Positions 18,737 through 27,631 of a stretch of DNA of 64,000 bases are shown here, piece by piece. Source of the stretch: Deferribacteraceae bacterium V6Fe1 (GTDB lineage: Bacteria > Chrysiogenota > Deferribacteres > Deferribacterales > Deferrivibrionaceae); NCBI GenBank assembly GCA_022813675.1, contig CP063375.1, positions 1,004,001 through 1,068,000 on the forward strand, given 5' to 3'. Below the pieces are notes generated by a model. The model was not told the DNA's origin. It saw only the letters and a list, made by a program, of their open reading frames with translations, and did no database searches. The position numbers and the translations under genes are program-made. Every line of letters starts with the position of its first letter. Position 1 is the first letter of the stretch.

Positions 18737-19382
18737 CCCTCATTGTTATTATTCTGCCTGCAAAATCAGCCACACTTTTGTCGTGAGTAACCATTAAAAT
18801 GGCATAGCCCTCATTATTGAGCTGCTTGAAAATATTTGCAACTATCATACTATTTTCACCGTCAAGATTGCCTGTAGGCTCATCGGCAAATATGACTTCA
18901 GGTTTTTTTACCAATGCCCTGGCAATTGCTACCCTTTGTTGCTCTCCGCCGGATAGTTGATTGGGCAGTCTGTCATACTTCCCCTCAAGTCCCACTTTAT
19001 CAAGACATTCTTTGGCATATTCTATATCATCTTTACTGACAGGGATAAGGCTTTTGGAAAAAGGCAAAAGCACGTTTTCCAGTGCCGTAAGGTATGGTAT
19101 GAGATAGTGGAATTGGAATATTACCGAAAATTTTTCATTTCTAATTTTATTCAAATCTGCTTCCTTCATTTTAAAATAATCTAAAGAATTATAGCAAATT
19201 TTCCCGGAGTCTGCCTTCATTAATGTGGATAAAATATTTAAAAGGGTACTTTTCCCTGAGCCTGATTTCCCTAAAATAGCCACAAATTCCCCTTTATTGA
19301 GATTTACATTAACATCTTTCAATACGTGTGTTTCAATGTTACCGTTGTGATAATATTTATTTAAGTTTTCCGCAGTAATCAT
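18717..19382 (-). CDS. ABC transporter ATP-binding protein (MacB/LolD type)
   Basis: The 221-residue protein has Walker A GKSGSGKST (residues about 37-45), the signature LSGGEQQRVAIARAL (about 142-156), Walker B VIFADEPTGNLDG and the switch His in MVTHDKS. The ADEPTGNLD form is typical of the LolD/MacB/FtsE group. It pairs with the FtsX-type permease gene 10 bases upstream. Together with the DUF2318 lipoprotein it resembles part of the cluster found with iron transport genes in Campylobacter (the p19 region), so metal-related envelope transport is one possibility. Confidence 0.93.
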   Translation of the reverse strand: MITAENLNKYYHNGNIETHVLKDVNVNLNKGEFVAILGKSGSGKSTLLNILSTLMKADSGKICYNSLDYFKMKEADLNKIRNEKFSVIFQFHYLIPYLTALENVLLPFSKSLIPVSKDDIEYAKECLDKVGLEGKYDRLPNQLSGGEQQRVAIARALVKKPEVIFADEPTGNLDGENSMIVANIFKQLNNEGYAILMVTHDKSVADFAGRIITMRDGQIVN

Positions 19383-19392
19383 CTTTACCTCG

Positions 19393-20556
19393 CTAAAGTG
19401 CTATTAATGCTTCTGACGGCGTAATTTTTGCTGCCTTAAATGCAGGCAGGCTCGAAGAAAGCACTGCAATTATACCGACTGAAGCTACAACAAATATATT
19501 TTCCGCTATGCTGAAAGTGATTTTGATGGATTCACCTATGTTTAAGATGTGCAATATTTCAAAGCTCAAGTAATATCCTCCGATATAGCCAAACAGTCCG
19601 GAAATTATCCCCACTATTAAGGCTTCTGTTATAAAGATTGTAAATATGTTTGTTCTGGAATATCCCACAGCCCTTAATATCCCAATCTCTTTTTTTCTTT
19701 CGGTTACGGATGATAGCATAAAAATTGCAAGCATAAAGCAGGCTATGAAAATAATTACCGCACTTAATATGGACGTCAATTTTTCCACAAAACTGATTGC
19801 CGACATCCTTTGTTTGACCATCTTTTGCACCGCATTGATTTCTGTATCAGGGAGCTTTGTTTTTATTTGTGATACGATATCATCGATAGGGCAGCCGGAG
19901 CAAAGGGCAGATACTTCTACAAAGTTGATTTTGTCTGCCGAATTGGTGACTTTTTGGAGCATATGTAAGTCCATAAATATCAAGTTATCCTCTTCCGACC
20001 CTGTTTTTTCCAAAATACCTGAAATGATAAATGATTGCTCAAAAATATCTATTCTGTCATTTAAAGTCTTATTTAAGCGGGAAGCGAGATTTTCCCCTAT
20101 GATGACTTCATCTTCACGTTCCATCATCTTCCCTTTTACTTGCCAGTAATTCTTGATTTTTAATTCTTCTGTTTTATTGATTCCCACAATGCCGGTCAAT
20201 GTATTATTTACTTTAGTTGCTTTGACAAGCTTAGGGGCTACTGCACTGATATTCTTTTTTAAATCAATGTTTCTTATTTTTTCAGTTACATCTTTTTCTG
20301 ACAAATACTTAACTTCATACGACAAGTTTCCGAGGTGCACACCGCCGTAGGAAACATTTATCTCATCCGTTTTGGGGTAAACAAGTATGTTGGCTCCAAA
20401 TTTGTTTAGCTTCTCTTCAAGTGCATGTGATACGGTCGAGGATACTTTATTTAGTGCAACAGATGAAATTATCCCGATTGAAAACACTAACATTAGGATT
20501 AATGTTTTGAAAAATTTCACCTTTAAGTTTTTTAGAGGTATAGTAAAAATTGTCAT
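19393..20556 (-). CDS. ABC transporter permease, FtsX/MacB type
   Basis: The 387-residue protein has one N-terminal membrane segment (about 15-35), a periplasmic domain of about 220 residues and three C-terminal membrane segments with ERKKEIGILRAVGYSR, the hallmark coupling sequence of FtsX/MacB permeases. The periplasmic part contains CSGCPIDD (near residue 215), a Cys pair unusual for general members and possibly a metal or redox site. It is co-encoded with the ATPase and the Cys-rich DUF2318 lipoprotein. Confidence 0.9.
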   Translation of the reverse strand: MTIFTIPLKNLKVKFFKTLILMLVFSIGIISSVALNKVSSTVSHALEEKLNKFGANILVYPKTDEINVSYGGVHLGNLSYEVKYLSEKDVTEKIRNIDLKKNISAVAPKLVKATKVNNTLTGIVGINKTEELKIKNYWQVKGKMMEREDEVIIGENLASRLNKTLNDRIDIFEQSFIISGILEKTGSEEDNLIFMDLHMLQKVTNSADKINFVEVSALCSGCPIDDIVSQIKTKLPDTEINAVQKMVKQRMSAISFVEKLTSILSAVIIFIACFMLAIFMLSSVTERKKEIGILRAVGYSRTNIFTIFITEALIVGIISGLFGYIGGYYLSFEILHILNIGESIKITFSIAENIFVVASVGIIAVLSSSLPAFKAAKITPSEALIAL

Positions 20557-20567
20557 TTACTCACCCC

Positions 20568-20993
20568 TTAAAAGTAAAAAGCGCCTTTTTTAATATCGGC
20601 TACCTGTATTTCAAGGTATTGTCCATTGATTTTTCTATCAAGTGGTGCAGGGTTGCATCCCCCTCTAACTTCGTTTATTTTTGACTCATGAAATTTTTGA
20701 CCGCAATTATTACATACTACAAAATCCCCTTCCTGACGATAACCTTTCTTTTCGGGATAACATACATCGCAGGCATCAAAAGCCGCCCTGATTGTTCCGT
20801 TATTATCCTGCAATACAAAAAACTTTACCGGTCTGCCATTATTTTCAAATTCGTAGTAATGGATTATGCCGTCACTGACTTTTGATACCGGGATTTTAAC
20901 AATGCCATTTTCAGGCTTTACTTTTTCGTATTTGCCACTTTGGCAGCCTACTAAAAACAACAGAGCAATTAAACTAAAAAAAAGTTTTTTCAT
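20568..20993 (-). CDS. DUF2318 lipoprotein with paired cysteine motifs
   Basis: The 141-residue protein starts with a lipoprotein signal (LLFLVGC, lipobox Cys near residue 17). It then has CDVCYPEKKGY and CNNCGQKFHESKINEVRGGC, the two CxxC motifs plus late Cys typical of DUF2318. This domain is found in proteins linked to iron uptake gene clusters and is thought to bind metal, but its role is not settled. GAGGTG precedes the ATG. It is the first gene of the minus-strand operon with the ABC transporter and two-component system; its divergent neighbour is the DUF547 gene at 21203. Confidence 0.85.
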   Translation of the reverse strand: MKKLFFSLIALLFLVGCQSGKYEKVKPENGIVKIPVSKVSDGIIHYYEFENNGRPVKFFVLQDNNGTIRAAFDACDVCYPEKKGYRQEGDFVVCNNCGQKFHESKINEVRGGCNPAPLDRKINGQYLEIQVADIKKGAFYF

Positions 20994-21089
20994 ATTTCAC
21001 CTCACAATTTTTTTCAAAATAAAGCAACATTTTTGCCAAAATGATAAGTAGCTGTTAACTAAGAAATGTTATTTTGGTTGGTTAAAGTA

Positions 21090-21130
21090 GTGTAGAATAT
21101 TCTTTATTAGAATTGCAGAATATTCTACAC
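21090..21130. promoter_or_regulatory. 14-bp inverted repeat, candidate operator
   Basis: The arms GTGTAGAATATTCT (21090-21103) and AGAATATTCTACAC (21117-21130) are exact reverse complements with a 13-base loop. Each arm contains the 10-bp palindrome AGAATATTCT, so two identical palindromes lie 23 bases apart. It stands about 40 bases before the putative promoter of the operon starting at 21203 and in the divergent gap with the DUF2318 operon. Confidence 0.65.
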
Positions 21131-21168
21131 AGTCTGTGTTTTTTAGTCAGAATGATATCAAAATATCG

Positions 21169-21196
21169 TTGTAACTTGTTTAAATTGATTTATAAT
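21169..21196 (+). promoter_or_regulatory. Promoter of the DUF547 gene, leaderless arrangement
   Basis: TTGTAA (21169-21174), 16-base spacer, TATAAT (21191-21196), then six bases to the ATG at 21203. No ribosome binding site is present. Confidence 0.6.
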
Positions 21197-21202
21197 AGTT
21201 AA

Positions 21203-21919
21203 ATGAGAATAATTATAAAAATAATTTTAATACTACTTTTATTTTTGCAGACATCTTTTGCCGCTTATATTCACGAAAAATTTGACGTAATTTTGCAGTC
21301 GTATGTAATAAACGGGTTGGTAGACTACAAATCTCTGTTAAATAATAGAAAACAACTTGATGATTATTTGTTGTTATTATCTTCAATACAGGAAAGTGAG
21401 TATGAATCATGGAGTACAGACTCAAAGCTTGCTTTTTTAATTAATCTATACAATGCCGCAACTTTACAGCTGATTATCGATAATTACCCCGTAAAATCAA
21501 TAAAGGATATTGGAAATATTTTCAGTGGTCCATGGGATAAAAAGGTCGTCAATCTTTTTGGTAAAAAGATCTCTCTTGATAATCTTGAGCATGACATTAT
21601 TCGTAAAACCTTTAGTGAGCCAAGGATTCATTTTGCCCTTGTATGTGCAGCCAAAGGGTGTCCTCCGTTACGCTATGAAGCCTATGCAGGGGAAAAGCTC
21701 GATACACAGCTTACTGAGCAGGTAAAGGGGTATTTGCAGTCAAGTTATGGTATGGTGGTTGATTATGACAAAAAGATTGTATATCTGTCATCTATTTTTA
21801 AGTGGTACAATGAAGATTTTAACTCAATCGATGATTTTATAAAAAAATATTCTTCGGTAGATATTAATCGTTTTAGTCAAAAATGGATAAAATATGATTG
21901 GAGTCTGAATGAAAAATAA
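21203..21919 (+). CDS. DUF547 protein, exported
   Basis: The 238-residue protein has a signal peptide (ends TSFAAYI) and the DUF547 domain: FLINLYNAATLQLII, GPWDKKVVNLFGKKISLDNLEH and HFALVCAAKGCPPLR with paired Cys. The function is unknown; remote similarity to papain-like enzymes has been suggested for the family. DUF547 genes are often neighbours of arsenosugar-type gene sets, as here. The start is fixed by the signal peptide and by a TATAAT box six bases upstream; there is no ribosome binding site. It is probably the first gene of the 21203-27431 operon. Confidence 0.88.
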   Translation: MRIIIKIILILLLFLQTSFAAYIHEKFDVILQSYVINGLVDYKSLLNNRKQLDDYLLLLSSIQESEYESWSTDSKLAFLINLYNAATLQLIIDNYPVKSIKDIGNIFSGPWDKKVVNLFGKKISLDNLEHDIIRKTFSEPRIHFALVCAAKGCPPLRYEAYAGEKLDTQLTEQVKGYLQSSYGMVVDYDKKIVYLSSIFKWYNEDFNSIDDFIKKYSSVDINRFSQKWIKYDWSLNEK

Positions 21920-21952
21920 AAAACTTTTGTTTCAACTTATTATGGAGGAAGG

Positions 21953-23977
21953 ATGCAAGAAACTTTAAAAGAAAAGAATAATATAAAAGATTATAGTTGG
22001 AATTTTACTGAAAGCGGAGAAATCAGGGCATATGTAAAGCCGATAAAGTTAACCGAGCTTTGGTTTCACACGGGGACAATTTGCAATCTGAGATGCCCAT
22101 TTTGCTTTGAAGGCTCATCCCCTAACAGCAGTAGGATAGGAGAGTTAACACTTTCAGATATCAAACCTTTTATTCAGGAAGCTATAGAGCTTAATGTAGA
22201 GAGGTTTTCCTTTACCGGTGGAGAGCCTTTTTTTAATAAAGAATTTATTCAAATACTTGATTACTCATTGGATTTTAGGGACTGTTTGGTTTTGACTAAT
22301 GCTACGGAGCCTTTATTAAAAAACATAGATAAAATAAAATCTTTTACTGACAAACCAAATAAACTTTTCTTTAGAATAAGTCTTGACTCTTATGATGAAG
22401 CCATTCATGACAAAAATAGAGGTAAAGGGAAATTTAGGCTGTCTATTGATATAATGAAAAAGTTAATTGAAATGGGCTTTGACGTATTTGTTGCGTGTCA
22501 AGCTTCGCAGAATGAATCTCAGCTAAAAGTAATTGAAAATTTTGCCAAACTTTTTAGACAAACAGGCCTGCCAGAGAAAACGGAAATAGTCTCTTTTGTA
22601 GATTTAAAGCTCCCTAATGCTGAAGTCAAAGCACCTGAGATAACAAAAAATCAGCTTTACTCAACCAAAACGGAAGAAGAGATAGAAAATCTGATGTGTA
22701 GTTACAGTAAGATGGTCTTAAAAAAAGACGGTAAGGTAAGTGTCTATGCATGCACTTTAGTAGACGATGACGAGCAGTATGATTTGGGCAGTACACTTAA
22801 AGAAGCAATGCAGGAGAAAATAGCTTTAAAGCATCACAGGTGTTTTACATGCTATTCCGATGGCGTTTCGTGCAGCGAATTAAACAGTAAGATAAGTAGA
22901 AAACAAAGCGGGGCAAATATGTTGATTAAAAATGCTACTGTCGATAGGGATGATATAAAAGAATATTACGGAAAAGTTTTAAAAACAAAATATGATTTAA
23001 AGACATCAGCTTGCTGCTCTACCGAAGCCGTGCCTGATTATGTAAAAAGCATACTTATGGAGCTTGAAGAAGAGATTTTAGATAAATTTTACGGGTGTGG
23101 CTCACCTATCCCTTTGGCTGTAGAAGGGGCTACAGTGATTGACCTTGGCTGCGGCACCGGAAGAGATGCCTATATCCTTTCTAAACTTGTGGGGGGATCA
23201 GGCAGGGTAATAGGTATTGATATGACAGATGAACAGCTTGATGTTGCCAAAAAATATATAGATTCTATGACGGAGAAATTTGGTTTTAAAAGCCCAAATA
23301 TCGAATTTAAAAAGGGTTACATTGAAGAGCTTGACAAATTGGGGATAGAGGATAACTCAGTAGATGTGGTGATATCAAATTGTGTGGTAAATCTTTCCTT
23401 TGACAAGTCAAAACTTTTAAAGGAGATTTTCAGAGTATTAAAACCGGGCGGCGAGCTTTATTTTTCTGATGTATTTGCTTCAAGAAGAATCCCTGAAGAA
23501 TTGAAAAGTGACCCTATCCTCATTGGTGAATGTATTGCCGGAGCTTTTTATATTGAAGATTTTAGAAGAGCCGTAGCAAGACTTGGGTATCCTGATGTAA
23601 GAGTTGTTTCTTCAAGAGAGATAGAAATAACAAACCCTGAAATAAAGCAAAAGGTAGGGATGACAAAGCTTTATTCTCAAACTGTGAGAGTATTTAAACT
23701 GGAAGATTTGGAGGATAAGTGTGAAGATTACGGGCAGGTTGCAACCTATCTTGGCACAATAGTTCAAGAGCCTCACTCTTTTATTTTGGATGACCATCAC
23801 ATATTTGAAAAAGGGAAACCTATGCTTGTTTGTGGCAATACTGCATCAATGCTATCTCAGACAAGATACGCAAGACATTTCAAAGTGTTTGGTGACCGCT
23901 CAAATCATTACGGATTATTTGATGGCGGTGATTATAAACAGGGTAATGATGAACCTAAAAATGCTTGTGGTTGTTAA
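21953..23977 (+). CDS. Radical SAM domain fused to ArsM-like methyltransferase
   Basis: The 674-residue protein is a fusion. Residues 1 to about 300 form a radical SAM domain: CNLRCPFC (44-51, the three-Cys 4Fe-4S site), FTGGEPFF, then a SPASM-like late Cys set (CFTCYSDGVSC). Residues about 335-674 match ArsM-type methyltransferases found in arsenosugar clusters: TSACCSTEAVP, DLGCGTGRDA (SAM-binding, near 396), an internal Cys in ISNCVVNLS and a C-terminal DYGQVATYLGTI...CGNTA segment. ArsM methylates arsenite. A radical SAM enzyme (ArsS) normally adds the deoxyadenosyl group; the N-terminal domain here is not obviously ArsS-like. GGAGGAAGG precedes the ATG. Confidence 0.8.
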   Translation: MQETLKEKNNIKDYSWNFTESGEIRAYVKPIKLTELWFHTGTICNLRCPFCFEGSSPNSSRIGELTLSDIKPFIQEAIELNVERFSFTGGEPFFNKEFIQILDYSLDFRDCLVLTNATEPLLKNIDKIKSFTDKPNKLFFRISLDSYDEAIHDKNRGKGKFRLSIDIMKKLIEMGFDVFVACQASQNESQLKVIENFAKLFRQTGLPEKTEIVSFVDLKLPNAEVKAPEITKNQLYSTKTEEEIENLMCSYSKMVLKKDGKVSVYACTLVDDDEQYDLGSTLKEAMQEKIALKHHRCFTCYSDGVSCSELNSKISRKQSGANMLIKNATVDRDDIKEYYGKVLKTKYDLKTSACCSTEAVPDYVKSILMELEEEILDKFYGCGSPIPLAVEGATVIDLGCGTGRDAYILSKLVGGSGRVIGIDMTDEQLDVAKKYIDSMTEKFGFKSPNIEFKKGYIEELDKLGIEDNSVDVVISNCVVNLSFDKSKLLKEIFRVLKPGGELYFSDVFASRRIPEELKSDPILIGECIAGAFYIEDFRRAVARLGYPDVRVVSSREIEITNPEIKQKVGMTKLYSQTVRVFKLEDLEDKCEDYGQVATYLGTIVQEPHSFILDDHHIFEKGKPMLVCGNTASMLSQTRYARHFKVFGDRSNHYGLFDGGDYKQGNDEPKNACGC

Positions 23978-24631
23978 ATGAAAAAATATATTAAGCCTGT
24001 TTTTGCTGTATTAATTATTTTATTACTGATATTTGCAGGCAAGACATTTGGGCTTGGGGACAGGCTTGGTGAGTTTAGAGAGTGGGTTGCCGCAAAAGGT
24101 GCTCTTGGGCCTGTGATTTTTGTCGGGGTATATGCATTGGCAACTGTAATGGCAATACCAGGGTCAGCTTTGACAATAATGGCTGGGGCTATTTTCGGCT
24201 CTGTAGTGGGTGTCATTACTGTAATATTTGGTGCGACTTTTGGTGCCTCGTTATGTTTTTTAATTTCAAGATATTTTGCACGAGATTTTGTTGCTTCACT
24301 TTTGGCAAAAAGTGAAAAGTTTAAAAAGTTAGATGATATGACAGAGAAAAACGGAGCAATAATTGTGGCCATTACAAGACTTGTGCCACTTTTCCCTTTT
24401 AATCTGCTCAATTACGGTTTTGGGCTTACAAAAGTACCTTTTTTAACTTACGTATTTTGGTCGTTTATCTGTATGCTCCCCGGGACAATTCTTTATGTGG
24501 TGGGCACAGATGCAGTGACTACGGCAATCCAAAAGGGTGAAATACCATGGATTTTAATATCAATTGTGTTGTTAATATTTGTAATTCTCTTTCTCCTTGT
24601 CAAAAAAGCAAAAAGTAAAATAAAGGAATAA
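23978..24631 (+). CDS. TVP38/TMEM64 (DedA-like) membrane protein
   Basis: The 217-residue protein has about six hydrophobic segments and the family core: IPGSALTIMAGAIFGSVVG (residues about 59-77) and a later VAITRLVPLFPFNLLNYGFGLT. These proteins are membrane scramblase or transporter candidates of uncertain function. It starts directly after the stop of the radical SAM/methyltransferase gene and is followed two bases later by the flavoprotein. TVP38 domains are often next to, or fused with, mercuric-reductase-like proteins, which matches this order. Confidence 0.9.
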   Translation: MKKYIKPVFAVLIILLLIFAGKTFGLGDRLGEFREWVAAKGALGPVIFVGVYALATVMAIPGSALTIMAGAIFGSVVGVITVIFGATFGASLCFLISRYFARDFVASLLAKSEKFKKLDDMTEKNGAIIVAITRLVPLFPFNLLNYGFGLTKVPFLTYVFWSFICMLPGTILYVVGTDAVTTAIQKGEIPWILISIVLLIFVILFLLVKKAKSKIKE

Positions 24632-24633
24632 TT

Positions 24634-26160
24634 ATGGGCAGACTAAATTTATCTCCGAAAGATATTTATAACGAGCAACTTTTAAACAATGTGCACCCAA
24701 ATGATTGGCTTAACCCTGAGCCTGAGTCTATTTATAATCTTGTGGTAATTGGTGCCGGCACGGCTGGTCTCATAAGCGCAATTGCGACCGCTTCTTTGGG
24801 TGGAAAAGTTGCCCTTATCGAAAAAGATTTGATGGGTGGGGATTGTCTGAATGTAGGTTGCGTGCCTTCCAAAAGTATTATTAAGTCTGCCAGAGTAGCA
24901 CACATTTTAAAAAATGCCGAAAAATATGGCTTTGAAAATTGTGGTTTTTCCGAGTCAGCTTTTGAAAAAGTAATGGAAAGGATGAGAAAGATAAGGGCTG
25001 ATATAAGCCATAACGACTCTGTAAAAAGGTATTCGGGGCTAGGTGTTGATGTGTTTTTAGGTGAAGGGCGTTTTGTAGGCAAAGATACAATTGAAGTGGA
25101 TGGGAAAATTTTAAAATTCAAAAAAGCCGTTATTGCCACAGGGGCAAGAGCTGTTGCTCCGGATATTTTAGGGTTAAAAGAGAGCGGATATCTGACAAAT
25201 GAGAATATTTTTAATTTGGAGAAACTTCCCGAACATCTTCTTGTAATTGGGGGTGGCCCTATCGGGTGCGAGTTGGCACAATCATTTAAGAGGCTGGGCG
25301 CCAAAGTAACAGTTGTCGAATATTCGAGAATATTGCCAAGGGAAGATGCAGAGGCGGCAAAAATAATAGAAGATGTATTAAAAAATGATGGTGTTGAAAT
25401 ATTAAACAATTCAAAAGTGGTTGAAGTAAAAAGGTTGGAAAATGGTAAAAAATCCGTTTCTGTTCAAAGTGTAGATGGCAGTGGAATAGTAAAAATTGAG
25501 GTTGACGAGATTCTTGTGGCTGCGGGAAGAGCTCCTAATGTTGAAGGGCTTAATCTTGATGTAGTGGATGTGGAGTATGATTTGAGAGAAGGGATTAAGG
25601 TTAACGATTTTCTTCAAACTACAAATAAAAATATTTATGCCGCAGGTGATTGTTGTATGAAATGGAAATTTACCCATGCAGCAGATGCGGCAGCTCAGAT
25701 TGTAGTGCAAAATGCCCTTTTCAAAGGGAGGAAAAGGCTTAGCACACTTATTATGCCGTGGTGTACTTATACCGACCCGGAAGTGGCACATGTGGGTATG
25801 TATGAAGAAGATGCCACAAGCAAAGGGCTAAGCGTAGAATATTTTAAATTTGATATGAGTGAAAATGACCGTGCTCAGGCTGACGGAGAAACTGTAGGCT
25901 TTGTGAAAGTGATGGTCAAAAAGGGGACGGATAAGATTTTAGGTGCTACTGTCGTTGCGGCACATGCAGGTGAAATGATTAATGAATTTACTGTGGCAAT
26001 GGCCAATAACGTAGGGCTTGGAAAGCTTGCAGGGGTAATACACCCATATCCTACTCAAAGTGAGGTGGTAAAGCGTGTGGCAGGTCTTTACAACAAGAGC
26101 AGACTCACACCGACGGTTGCAAAGATTTTAAAGTGGTGGCTTAAGTTTCAAAGAAGATGA
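24634..26160 (+). CDS. Mercuric-reductase-like FAD/NAD(P) disulfide oxidoreductase
   Basis: The 508-residue protein has an extension of about 35 residues, then the FAD site GAGTAGLISA, the redox-active pair CLNVGCVPSKS (near residue 70), an NAD(P) site GGGPIGCELAQ, the AAGRAPNVEGL and YAAGDC motifs and a dimerisation domain ending HPYPTQSEVVKR. This is the dihydrolipoamide dehydrogenase/MerA family. It lacks the N-terminal heavy-metal-binding domain and the C-terminal Cys pair of true mercuric reductases, so the substrate is probably not mercury. Its place in the arsenosugar-like operon suggests a reductant or thiol role; this is inference. Its stop overlaps the next start (ATGA). Confidence 0.88.
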   Translation: MGRLNLSPKDIYNEQLLNNVHPNDWLNPEPESIYNLVVIGAGTAGLISAIATASLGGKVALIEKDLMGGDCLNVGCVPSKSIIKSARVAHILKNAEKYGFENCGFSESAFEKVMERMRKIRADISHNDSVKRYSGLGVDVFLGEGRFVGKDTIEVDGKILKFKKAVIATGARAVAPDILGLKESGYLTNENIFNLEKLPEHLLVIGGGPIGCELAQSFKRLGAKVTVVEYSRILPREDAEAAKIIEDVLKNDGVEILNNSKVVEVKRLENGKKSVSVQSVDGSGIVKIEVDEILVAAGRAPNVEGLNLDVVDVEYDLREGIKVNDFLQTTNKNIYAAGDCCMKWKFTHAADAAAQIVVQNALFKGRKRLSTLIMPWCTYTDPEVAHVGMYEEDATSKGLSVEYFKFDMSENDRAQADGETVGFVKVMVKKGTDKILGATVVAAHAGEMINEFTVAMANNVGLGKLAGVIHPYPTQSEVVKRVAGLYNKSRLTPTVAKILKWWLKFQRR

Positions 26161-27431
26161 GCTCGCTAAGAGACAACAAATCACTAATTATAATTTTTAC
26201 AAGATATCCTGTCGCAGGTAGGGCAAAAACTCGTCTAATTCCCCAAATCGGTGCTATTAATGCTGCAAAACTTCAAAAGATGATGACCGAGTTTGTGGTT
26301 TCTCAGGTTAGAAAAACAAATATACCTTTTAAAATAAAATATTTTGGCGGGACTGAAGCCGAAATGAAAAATTGGCTTGGTGATGATATAAAATATTCCG
26401 CGCAGGGGGACGGCGATTTAGGTGAAAAAATGAAATCTGCTTTTGAAGAAGGCTTTAATGAAGGGTTTGACAAGATTGTTGTAATCGGAAGCGATTGCCC
26501 CGATTTGCGAGTAGATTTGATTATAGAAGCATTCAAACTACTTGAAAAACATAACTGCGTGATTGGACCAGCCAAAGATGGTGGTTATTATTTAATTGGT
26601 TTAAACAAACCTAATCCAAAACTTTTTGAAAACATAGACTGGGGGAGTGAAAAAGTATTAAATCAGACTGTTAGCAAGATTAAAAATTATAAATTACTGA
26701 AAAAATTAAATGATGTGGACGAATTTGAAGATATCCCTAAAAAGATTTCCGTAATTATCCCTACATTAAACGAAGAGGAAAATATTGCCAACATTATAAA
26801 TCAGGCTAAGCGAGGATTTAATATAGAAGTCATTGTTGTTGATGGTGGCAGTAACGACAACACAGTTAAAATTGCAGAGCAAATGGGGGGCAATGTCATT
26901 GTCAGCCCACCTGGCAGAGCTGTCCAGATGAATGAAGGTGCAAAAATTGCTGACGGAGAAATATTGTTTTTTGTCCATGCTGATTCCTTTTTACCTGATA
27001 ATTGGGATACTTGTATCAGGGAAACTATTGGAGAAAAACAAACTTTTCTCGGTTATTTTAGATTTAAGATAGCAGATGATTTCAAAGGGAAAAAAATTAT
27101 CGAGTTTGGGACAAATCTAAGAGCAAATATTTTTAAAAAACCTTACGGTGATCAGGGTTTTTTTGTCAGAAAAGATGAATTTTTAAAAGCGGGTTCTTTC
27201 CCTGAAGTACCAATCATGGAAGATTTGTTCTTTGTAAAGAAAGCTAAAAGCATTGGTAAAATAGTCTGTGCAGATGAATATATTCAAACTTCCGGAAGGA
27301 GATGGAAAAAATATGGAGCATTGAAAACTACCTATTTGAATCAATGCGCGCTGCTGGCAGCACTTTTTAAATACGACCTTAATCGCATAAAAGAAGCATA
27401 TAGTTCAGGTAAAAATCCGCTTTTTACATAA
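26157..27431 (+). CDS. Fused TIGR04282-like and TIGR04283-like glycosyltransferases
   Basis: The 424-residue protein joins two domains. Residues about 5-195 match the DUF2064/TIGR04282 group (FTRYPVAGRAKTRLIP, GSDCPDL, GPAKDGGYYLIGL). Residues about 198-424 match the TIGR04283 family-2 glycosyltransferases (SVIIPTLNEEENI, VVDGGSNDNT, FVHADSFLP, the PYGDQGFF and PIMEDLFF motifs). Both families are named for their association with arsenosugar-type gene sets and occur separately or fused. The pair probably adds or modifies a sugar on the product of the upstream enzymes. It overlaps the flavoprotein by four bases and closes the operon. Confidence 0.88.
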   Translation: MSSLRDNKSLIIIFTRYPVAGRAKTRLIPQIGAINAAKLQKMMTEFVVSQVRKTNIPFKIKYFGGTEAEMKNWLGDDIKYSAQGDGDLGEKMKSAFEEGFNEGFDKIVVIGSDCPDLRVDLIIEAFKLLEKHNCVIGPAKDGGYYLIGLNKPNPKLFENIDWGSEKVLNQTVSKIKNYKLLKKLNDVDEFEDIPKKISVIIPTLNEEENIANIINQAKRGFNIEVIVVDGGSNDNTVKIAEQMGGNVIVSPPGRAVQMNEGAKIADGEILFFVHADSFLPDNWDTCIRETIGEKQTFLGYFRFKIADDFKGKKIIEFGTNLRANIFKKPYGDQGFFVRKDEFLKAGSFPEVPIMEDLFFVKKAKSIGKIVCADEYIQTSGRRWKKYGALKTTYLNQCALLAALFKYDLNRIKEAYSSGKNPLFT

Positions 27432-27505
27432 TTCAAAATCTCAAAAATAGAAAAATGTTTTAAGTTGGGGGAAATAAAAATATGGACATTAAAATAATTT
27501 TGTGT

Positions 27506-27528
27506 TATACGAATTGTATACAGTATAC
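27506..27528. promoter_or_regulatory. GTATAC-rich candidate operator upstream of sfrBA
   Basis: TATAC-5-GTATA forms an inverted repeat (27506-27520), overlapping two tandem GTATAC palindromes (27516-27521 and 27523-27528). It lies about 105 bases before sfrB in a 200-base gap that otherwise shows nothing clear. The binding protein is unknown. Confidence 0.4.
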
Positions 27529-27631
27529 CGTTTTCAGGTAGTGATAAAGGTGTTTGCAGGTTTAAGTTTAAAAATTAGTTAGAGTTTTTTGTTTCGCATT
27601 TTATAAAAGTCTATTGATAGCGGAGTGGTGT

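Noticed and set aside
24634-26160. True mercuric reductase
   Set aside because: The N-terminal metal-binding domain and the C-terminal vicinal Cys pair are absent and no mer genes lie nearby.
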